Source of the DNA: Bryum argenteum | Lineage: Eukaryota > Streptophyta > Bryopsida > Bryales > Bryaceae | Reading direction: 5' to 3' | DNA length: 64,000 bases | Assembly: GCA_037043015.1 (NCBI GenBank) | Contig: CM073321.1 | Location: 41,560,420-41,624,419 of the forward strand | Part shown: one piece after another, positions 54,841-64,000 of the stretch | How the letters are laid out: each line of letters opens with the position of its first letter | Position numbering within the stretch: position 1 is the stretch's first letter | Notes under the pieces: generated by a model | The model's database searches: none | Told to the model about the DNA's origin: nothing | What the model saw: only the letters and a program-made list of their open reading frames with translations | Translations under genes and position numbers: made by a program

Positions 54841-57477
54841 ATTCGGTGCCGCAGCTTACACATCCCACTGAAACCCACGAAGAAAACCAACACGAGGGGC
54901 ACGAAGATGATCACGAGCAACGATTCCGGCCCCCCAACCCTTATACATTCGCTGCCGCAGCTTACACATCCCATTGCCAACCACAAAGAAAACCTACACG
55001 AGGGGCACGAAGATGATCACGAGCAAGGATCCCGGCCCCCCAACCCAAACATTCGGTGCCGCAACTTACACATCCCACTCGAAAACCCACGAAGAAAACC
55101 AAAGACGAGGGGCACGAAGATGATCACGAGCAAGGATTCCGGCCCTGACCCTTATACATTATTTGCCGCGGTTTACACATCCCATTGCCAACCACGAAGA
55201 AAACCAACACGAGGGGCACGAAGATGATCACGAGCAAGGATTTCGCCCCGCCACCCTTATACATTCGGTGCCGCAGCTTACACATCTCATCGACAACCAC
55301 GCAGAAAAAACCAAAGACGCACGAGGAGCACGAAGATGATCACGAGCAAGGATTCCGGACCCCCCACCCTTATACATTTGGTGCCGCAGCTTAGAGGATC
55401 ACACAGACAACCACGAAGAAAACCAGAACAACGGGCACGAAGATGATCACGCGCAAGGATTCCGGCCCCCCACCCCTTATACATTCGGTGCCGCAGCTTA
55501 CACATCCCACTGACAACCACGAAGAAAATCCAGCACGAGGGGCACGAAGATGATCACGAGCAAGAACCTCGGCCCCCAACCCAAACATTCGGTGCCGCAG
55601 CTTACACATCCCACTGAAACCCACGAAGAAAACCAACACGAGGGGCACGAAGATGATCACGAGCAACGATTCCGACCCCCCAACCCTTATACATTCGCTG
55701 CCGCAGCTTACACATCCCATTGCCAACCACGAAGAAAACCAACACGAGGGGCACGAAGATGATCACGAGCAAGGATTCCGGCCCCCCCACCCTTATACAT
55801 TCGGTGCCGCAGCTCACACATCCCACTGCCAACCACGAAGAAATCCAGCACGAGGGGCACGAAGATGATCACGAGCAAGGATTCCGGCCGCCCAACCCAA
55901 ACATTCGGGGCCGCAGCTTACACATCCCACTGACAACCACGTTGAGAACCAGCACGAGGGGCACGAAGATGATCACAAGCAAGGATTCTGGGCCCCCCAC
56001 CCTTATACATTCGGTGCTGCGGCTGACACATCCCACTGACAACCACGCAGAAAACCAGCACGAGCGGCACGAAGATGATCACGAGCAAGAACCTCGGCCC
56101 TCCAACCCAAACATTCGGTGCCGCAGCTTACACATCCCACTGACAACCACGAAGAAAAGCAACACGAGGGGCACGAAGATGATCACGAGCAAGGATTCTG
56201 GCCCCCCACCCTTATACATTCGTTGCCGCAGCTTAGAGGATCACACAGACACTCACGAAGAAAACCAACACAAGGGGCACGATGATGATCACGAGCAAGG
56301 ATTCCGGCCCCGCCACCCTTATACATTCGGTGCTGCAGCTTACACATCCCTTTGACAACCACGCAGAAAACCAGCAGGAGCGGCACGAAGATGATCACGC
56401 GCAAGGATTCTGGCCCCCCCACCCTTATAAATTCGGTGCCGCAGCTTAGAGGATCACACAGACAAGCACAAAGAAAACCAACACGAGGGGCACGAAGATG
56501 ATCACGAGCAAGAACCTCGGCTCCCCAACCCAAACATTCGGTGCTGCAGCTTACACATCCCACTGACAACCACGAAGAAAACCAACACGAGGGGCACGAA
56601 GATGATCACGAGCAAGGATTCCGGCCCCCCCACCCTTATACATTCGGTGCCGCAGCTTAGAGCATCACACAGACAACCACGAAGAAAACCAACACGAAGG
56701 GCACGAAGATGATCACAAGCAAGAACCTGGCCCCCCCACCCTTATATAATCGGTGCAGCTGCTTAGAGGATCACACAGTCAACCACGAAGAAAACCAACA
56801 CGAGGGGCACGAAGATGATCACGAGCAAGGATTCCGGCCCCCCCACCCTTATACATTCGGTGCCGCAGCTTACACATCCCACTGACAACCACGAAGAAAA
56901 TCCAGCACGAGGGGCACGAAGATGATCACGAGGAAGGATTCCGGCCCCCCCACCCTTATACATTCGGTGCCGCTGCTTACACATCCCACTGACAACCACG
57001 CAGAAAACCAGCACGATGGGCACGAAGATGATCACGAGCAAGGATTCTAGTCCCCCCACCCACAAACATTCGGTGCCGCAGCTTAGAGAATCACACAGAC
57101 ACTCACGAAGAAAACCAACACGAGGGGCACGGAGATGATCACGAGCAAGGATTCCGGCCCCCCCACCCTTATACATTCGGTGCCGCAGCTTACACATCCC
57201 ATTGACAACCACGCAGAAAACCAACACGAGGGGCACGAAGATGATCACGAGCAAGGATTCTGGCCCCCCCACCCACAATCGTTCGGTGCCGCAGCTTAGA
57301 GAATCACACAGACACTCACGAAGAAAACCAACACGAGGGGCACGGAGATGATCACGAGCAAGGATTCCGGCCCCCCCACCCTTATACATTCGGTGCCGCA
57401 GCTTACAAATCCCACTGACAACCACGCAGAAAACCAGCACGAGGGGCACGAAGGTGATCACAAGCAAGGATTCCGGC

Positions 57478-58768
57478 TGTCGCGCACCTCTCCTTGAGGA
57501 GTGCCCGCAACACCAAGGGCCCAAGGGGGACACCGGAGTGACGCCCGGGCCTTGGGGTGCCAAGGTGAAGGGAACCTAAGTGGGCCTAGTGTGGGAGAGG
57601 ACCCCGGGCGTTGGAGACGCCTCTCACCCACGGAGACTAGGAGCCACGACGGAATGGACATGAGATTATGGAAGCTCATGTTGCCACGATTCCGGGATGC
57701 TAAGGAGCACCTCAGTTGGAGGTGTGAGCTAAAAGTTATGGAAGTTGGAAGATTGTGGGACTAAAGGGAGTGCTGTCCAGGGACAGTGCTGGACTGGGAA
57801 GCTGGCCCGGGACTCCCGAATCTTCAGAGGGGCATAACTCCCTCAATACTTGTCGGATTGAGGCAAGTAAGGTGTCTATCGGCATCTACTTGACGAGTAG
57901 ATGTCGATAGAGTGGTCGCTCGTCGCGTTTGGATGCGGGACGAGGTAGATACGAGCCCTGGAAGGTTCGGGAAGTCTCCCGGGCCTTCCAGCGGCTAAGG
58001 CATTGGGAGATTGGGTGGTCTTCCAAAACTAAGAGGTGTGAGGGTCCAGCCCTTCACCTAGGACCAGGGGCTGCCGAATCCCACAGAGTATACTATGGGG
58101 AGGGCTGGTCTCCTCCCCACTCCCATGGTGCCTTGGTGGTGACCAAGGTGGGAGTCCCAGTGGTGTGGCTAGTGTTGGGGCCTCACCATGGGGACTCCCA
58201 AGCCAAGGTGAGTCCCAATGGGTGGAGCTAGTGTTGGGGCTCCACCATGGGGACTCAAAGTGCAAAATGAGGCACGGTGGGTGGAGCTAGTGTTGGGGCT
58301 TCACCACGGTGGCTCATAAGGACAAGGTGAGTCCCGGTGGGGAGCTAGTGTTGGGGCTTCACCACGGGGACTCATATAGGCAAAATGAGGACCATGAGTG
58401 CTACCGATGTGGGGTGGTGTCTCACCGCCGGCGTTGTGATTACTTGGTGGCCTTGGGGTCACCATGGTGGTCATGGGCGGTGGTGAGGAGACACCACCAA
58501 GTGCGGTTAGGCCGCGTGGTATGGGAGTGCCACCAAGTTGGGCCTTGGACATAAGTGGAAGTCCGCACCTAACCATTGGCTACCTACGAAGGGGTTGAGT
58601 CCCGGTTGCATGAGTAGGAGGGATTGATAACCAAGCGGTGAGCTTGGTGGTTGGTATGGAGAGCTAACTTTGTGCATGTGGGGGATGTGCAGAGTTAGCG
58701 CTCGTGACACTTGCTAGAGTTGGGAAAAAGTTGGTGTAAGCTAAGGTGAGCTAGCAAGGGTTGCGACA
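57478..58768. mobile_element. Solo LTR, 1291 bp, inserted in the satellite
   Basis: A unique segment starting TGTCGCGCAC and ending GGTTGCGACA (TG...CA ends, inverted TGTCGC/GCGACA). It is flanked on both sides by the 5-bp CCGGC (57473-57477 and 58769-58773); the satellite unit normally has one CCGGC there. These are the marks of an LTR-retrotransposon insertion reduced to one LTR by recombination. It contains no reading frame of note. Inside, at about 58147-58390, a unit of about 63 bp containing GCTAGTGTTGGGGCTTCACC is repeated four to five times. Orientation and superfamily cannot be assigned. Confidence 0.88.
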
Positions 58769-61700
58769 CCGGCCCGCCCACCCTTATACATTCGGTGCCG
58801 CTGCTTACACATCCCACTGACAACCACGAAGAAAACCAACACGAAGGGCACGAAGATGATCACAAGCAAGAACCTGGCCCCCCCACCCTCATATAATCGG
58901 TGCAGCTGCTTAGAGGATCACACAGACAACCACGAAGAAATCCAACACGAGAGGCACGAAGATGATCACGAGCAAGGATTCCGGCCCCCCCACCCTTTTA
59001 CATTCGGTGCCGCAGCTTACAGGATCACACACACACTCACGAAGAAAACCAACACGAGAGGCACGAAGATGATCACGAGCAAGGATTCCGGCCCCCCCAC
59101 TCTTATACATTCGGTGCCGCAGCTTACACATCCCACTGACAACCACGAAGAAACTCCAGCACGAGGGGCACGAAGATGATCACGAGCAAGGATTCCGGCC
59201 CCCCCACCCTTATACATTCGGTGCCGCAGCTTACACATCCCACTGACAACCACGTTGAAAACCAGCACGAGGGGCACGAAGATGATCACAAGCAAGGATT
59301 CCGGCCCCCCCACCCTTATACATTCGGTGCCGCAGCTTAGAGGATCACATAGACAACCACGAAGAAAACCAACACGAGAGGCACGAAGATGATCACGAGC
59401 AAGGATTCCGGCCCCCCCACCCTTATACATTCGGTGCCGCAGCTTAGAGGATCACACAGACACTCACGAAGAAAACCAACACGAGGGGCACGAAGATGAT
59501 CACGAGCAAGGATTCCGGCCCCCCCACCCTTATACATTCGGTGCCGCAGCTTACACATCCCATTGACAACCACGAAGAAAACCAACACGAGGGGCACGAA
59601 GATGATTACGAGCAAGGATCCTGGCCCCCCCACCCTTATACATTCGGTGCCGCAGCTTAGAGGATCACACAGACAACCACGATGAAAACCAGCACGAGGG
59701 GCACGAAGATGATCTTGAGCAAGGATTCTGGCCCCCCCACCCTTATACATTCGATGCAGCAGTTTAGAGGATCACACAGACAACCATGAAGAAAACCAAC
59801 AGGAGGGGCACGATGATGATCACGAGCAAGAAGCTGGCCCCCTCACCCTTATACATTCGGTGCCGCAGCTTACAGGATCACACAGACAACGACGAAGGAA
59901 ACCAACACGAGGGGCACGAAGATGATCACGAGCAAGGATTCCGGCCCCCCCACCCTTATACATTCGGTGCCGCAGCTTACACATCCCACTGACAACCACG
60001 TTGAAAACCAGCACGAGGGGCACGAAGATGATCACGAGCAAGGATTCCGGCCCCCCCACCCTTATACATTCGGTGCCGCAGCTTAGAGGATCACACAGAC
60101 AACCACGATGAAAACCAGCAAGAGGGGCACGAAGATGATCTTGAGCAAGGATTCTGGCCCCCCCACCCTTATACATTCGGTGCCGCAGTTTAGAGGATCA
60201 CACAGACAACCACGAAGAAAACCAACAGGAGGGGCACGATGATGATCACGAGCAAGAAGCTGGCCCCCTCACCCTTATACATTCGGTGTCGCAGCTTACA
60301 GGATCACACAGACAACGACGAAGGAAACCAACACGAGAGGCACGAAGATGATCACGAGCAAGGATTCCGGCCCCCCCACCCTTATACATTCGGTGCCGCA
60401 GCTTACACATCCCACTGACAACCACGAAGAAAACCAACACGAGGGGCACGAAGATGATTACGAGCAAGGATCCTGGCCCCCCCACCCTTATAAATTCGGT
60501 GGCGCAGCTTAGAGGATCACATAGACAACCACGAAGAAAACCAACACGAGAGGCACGAAGATGATCACGAGCAAGGATTCCGGCCCCACCACCCTTATAC
60601 ATTCGGTGCCGCAGCTTAGAGGATCACACAGACACTCACGAAGAAAACCAACACGAGGGGCACGAAGATGATCACGACCAAGGATTCCAGCCCCCCCACC
60701 CTTATACATTCAGTGCCGCAGCTTAGAGGATCACACAGACACTCACGAAGAAAACCAACACGAGGGGCACGAAGATGATCACGAGCAAGGATTCCGGCCC
60801 CCCCACCCTTATACATTCGGTGCCGCAGCTTACACATCCCATTGACAACCACGAAGAGAACCAACACGAGGGGCACGAAGATGATTACGAGCAAGGATCC
60901 TGGCCCCCCCACCCTTATACATTCAGTGCCGCAGCTTAGAGGATCACATAGACAACCACGAAGAAAACCAACACGAGAGGCACGAAGATGATCACGAGCA
61001 AGGATTCCGGCCCCCCCACCCTTATCCATTCGGTGCCGCAGCTTACAAATCCCACTGACAACCACGCAGAAAACCAGCACGAGGGGCACGAAGATGATCA
61101 CGAGCAAGGATTCCGGCCCCCGCACCCTTATACATTCGGTGCCGCAGCTTAGAGGATCACCCAGACAACCACGAAGAAAACCAGCACGAGGGGCACGAAG
61201 ATGATCACGAGCAAGAACCTCGGCCCTCCAACCCAATTAGTCGGTGCCGCAGCTTACACATGGCACTGACAACCACGTAGAAAACCAACACGAGGGGCAC
61301 GAAGATGACCACGAGCAAGGATTCCGGCCCCGTCACCATTATACATTCGGTGCCGCAGCTTACACATCCCATTGACAACCACGAAGAAAACCAACACGAG
61401 GGGCACGAAGATGATCACGAGCAAGGATTCCGGCCCCCCCACCCTTATACATTCGGTGCCGCAGCTTACACATCCCACTGACAACCACGAAGAAAACCAA
61501 CACGAGGGGCACGAAGATGATCACGAGCAAGGATCATGGCCCCCCCACCCTTTTACATTCGGTGCCGCAGCTTACAGGATCACACAGACAACCACGATGA
61601 AAACCAGCACGAGGGGCACGAAGATGATCTTGAGCAAGGATTCTGGCCCCCCCACCCTTCTACATTCGGTGCCGCAGCTTAGAGGATCACACAGACAACC

Positions 61701-64000
61701 ACGATGAAAACCAACACGAGGGGCACGAAGATGATTACGAGCAAGGATTCCGGCCCCCCCACCCTTATACATTCGGTGCCGCAGCTTACACATCCCACTG
61801 ACAACCACGAAGAAAACCAACACGAGGAGCACGAAGATGATTACGAGCAAGGATCCTGGCCCCCCCACCCTTATACATTCAGTGCCGCAGCTTAGAGGAT
61901 CACATAGACAACCACGAAGAAAACCAACACGAGGGGCACGAAGATGATCACGAGCAAGGATTCCGGCCCCCCCACCCTTATACATTCGGTGCCGCAGCTC
62001 ACACATCCCACTGACAACCACGAAGAAAACCAACACGAGGGGCACGAAGATGATTACGAGCAAGGATCCTGGCCCCCCCACCCTTATATATTCGGTGCCG
62101 CAGCTTAGAGGATCAGATAGACAACCACGAAGAAAACCAACACGAGAGGCACGAAGATGATCACGAGCAAGGATTCCGGCCCCCTGACCCTTATACATTC
62201 GGTGCCGCAGCTTAGAGGATCACACAGACACTTACGAAGAAAACCAACACGAGGGGCACGAAGATGATCACGAGCAAGGATTCCGGCCCCCCCACCCTTA
62301 TACATTCGGTGCCGCAGCTTAGAGGATCACATGACAACCACGATGAAAACCAAAGACGAGGGGCACGAAGATGATCTTGAGCAAGGATTTCGGCCCCCAC
62401 CCTTATACATTCGGTGCCGCAGTTTAGAGGATCACACAGACAACCACGAAGAAAACCAACAGGAGGGGCACGATGATGATCACGAGCAAGAAGCTGGCCC
62501 CCTCACCCTTATACATTCGGTGCCGCAGCTTACAGGATCATCACGGATAACAACACGAAGGAAACCAACACGAGGGGCACGGAGATGATCACGAGCAAGG
62601 ATTCCGGCCCCCCCACCCTTATACATTCGGTGCCGCAGCTTACACATCCCACTGACAACCACGAAGAAAACCAACAGGAGGGGCACGATGATGATCACGA
62701 GCAAGAAGCTGGCCCCCTCACCCTTATACAATCGGTGCCGCAGCTTACAGGATCACACAGACAACGAGGAAGGAAACCAACACGAGGGGCACGAAGATGA
62801 TCACGAGCAAGGATTCCGGCCCCCCCACCCTTATACATTCGGTGCCGCAGCTTACACATCCCACTGACAACCACGAAGAAAACCAACACGAGGGGCACGA
62901 AGATGATCACGAGCAAGGATCATGGCCCCCCCACCCTTTTACAATCGGTGCCGCAGCTTAGAGGATCACACAGACAACCACGATGAAAACCAGCACGAGG
63001 GGCACGAAGATGATCTTGAGCAAGGATTCTGGCCCCCTCACCCTTATACATTCGGTGCCGCAGCTTAGAGGATCACACAGACAACCACGAAGAAAACCAG
63101 CACGAGGGGCACGAAGATGATCTTGAGCAAGGATTCTGCCCCCCCCCACCCTTATACATTCGGTGCCGCAGTTTAGAGGATCACACAGACAACCACGAAG
63201 AAAACCAACACGAGAGGCACGAAGATGATCACGAGCAAGGATTCCGGCCCCCCGACCCTTATACATTCGGTGCCGCAGCTTAGAGGATCACACAGACACT
63301 CACGAAGAAAACCAACACGAGGGGCACGAAGATGATCACGAGCAAGGATTCCGGCCCCCCCACCCTTATACATTCGGTGCCGCAGCTTAGAAGATCACAC
63401 AGACAACCACGATGAAAACCAGCACGAGGGGCACGAAGATGATCTTGAGCAAGGATTCTGCCCCCCCCACCCTTATACATTCGGTGCCGCAGTTTAGAGG
63501 ATCACACAGTCAACCACGAAGAAAACCAACAGGAGGGGCACGATGATGATCACGAGCAAGAAGCTGGCCCCCTCACCCTTATACATTCGGTGCCGCAGCT
63601 TACAGGATCACACAGACAACGACGAAGGAAACCAACACGAGGGGCACGGAGATGATCACGAGCAAGGATTCCGGCCCCCCCACCCTTATACATTCGGTGC
63701 CGCAGCTTAGAGGATCACACAGACAACCACGAAGAAAACCAACAGGAGGGGCACGATGATGATCACGAGCAAGAAGCTGGCCCCCTCACCCTTATACATT
63801 CGGTGCCGCAGCTTAGAGGATCACACAGACACTCACGACGAAAACCAACACGAGGGGCACGAAGATGATCACGAGCAAGGATTCCGGCCCCCCTCACCCT
63901 TATACATTCGGTGCCGCAGCTTACACATCCCACTGACAACCACGAAGAAAACCAACACGAGGGGCACGAAGATGATCACGAGCAAGGATTCCGGCCCCCC

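Larger units (their letters stand above)
45240..64000. repeat. 107-bp satellite array (about 160 units), continues past the window
   Basis: The unit contains CATTCGGTGCCGCAGCTTA, then one of two middles (GAGGATCACACAGACAAC or CACATCCCACTGACAACC), then CGAAGAAAACCAACACGAGG, GCACGAAGATGATCACGAGC, AAGGATTCCGGCCCCCCC and ACCCTTATA. Measured spacings are 106-107 bp; a shorter variant carries AAGAACCTCGGCCCCCAACC. Units at the left edge (45240-45600) are the most diverged, as expected at a satellite border. Since 107 is not a multiple of three, the minus strand shows many open frames of up to about 270 codons, all permutations of the repeat. The array is interrupted once, at 57478-58768. Confidence 0.95.

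Noticed and set aside
45500..64000. Many minus-strand open frames (up to 266 codons) with hydrophobic segments
   Set aside because: They are frame permutations of the 107-bp satellite; ends vary from unit to unit and no codon-level conservation is visible.

Overview
The window is nuclear eukaryotic DNA, most likely from a streptophyte green lineage. The support is GT-AG spliceosomal introns, AATAAA-type polyadenylation signals, a plant-type hAT transposase with DUF659, an En/Spm (CACTA) TNP2 remnant, and an FCP1-like phosphatase with the DxNG active-site variant I remember from green plants. A charophyte such as Chara is my guess from memory and is not tested. No rRNA, tRNA or CRISPR was found.

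Layout. (1) 0-9 kb: a CACTA remnant, a frameshifted hAT transposase, a broken gene of an unknown family (here called WCHI), clusters of a GC-rich dyad repeat (GGCGACCG-type), and a small TIR element. (2) 9.4-27 kb: the most unusual region. A DUF7869-type transposase-like gene (minus) and a ParB-like/DNA-methylase-like gene (plus) point away from each other across an AT-rich core. Each is preceded by a large array of a 23-bp palindrome with 11-bp arms around one central base (ATTATCCCCGG/CCGGGGATAAT); there are 21 units in one array and 19 in the other. Each array probably lies in a leader intron between a leader-like segment and the start codon. The same palindrome occurs in pairs in internal introns of the ParB-like gene and four times in frame in its 3' coding part. 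A single hairpin whose arms have changed in a compensating way lies just before a downstream serine-rich gene. An FCP1-like phosphatase gene sits between them. (3) 27-40 kb: GC-repeat clusters, a coiled-coil fragment joined to a 3.2-kb second copy of the 4.7-8.5 kb segment, further WCHI-family genes, a RING-finger fragment and a decayed protein kinase. (4) 40.7-45 kb: a second, nine-exon ParB-like/methylase-like gene on the minus strand, whose catalytic domain is easier to recognise. (5) 45.2-64 kb (window end): a 107-bp satellite array of roughly 160 units, with a higher-order duplication and one 1291-bp insertion that has every mark of a solo LTR (TG...CA ends, 5-bp target duplication).

Working hypothesis (inference): the 9.4-27 kb block is a mobile or selfish cassette in which a ParB/Srx-fold protein fused to a methylase-like domain, a DUF7869 transposase-like protein and an amplified palindromic site belong together, loosely like a parS/ParB site-protein pair but carried in introns. 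Several genes carry single in-frame stops or 1-nt shifts, so parts may be decaying, or the assembly may contain errors.
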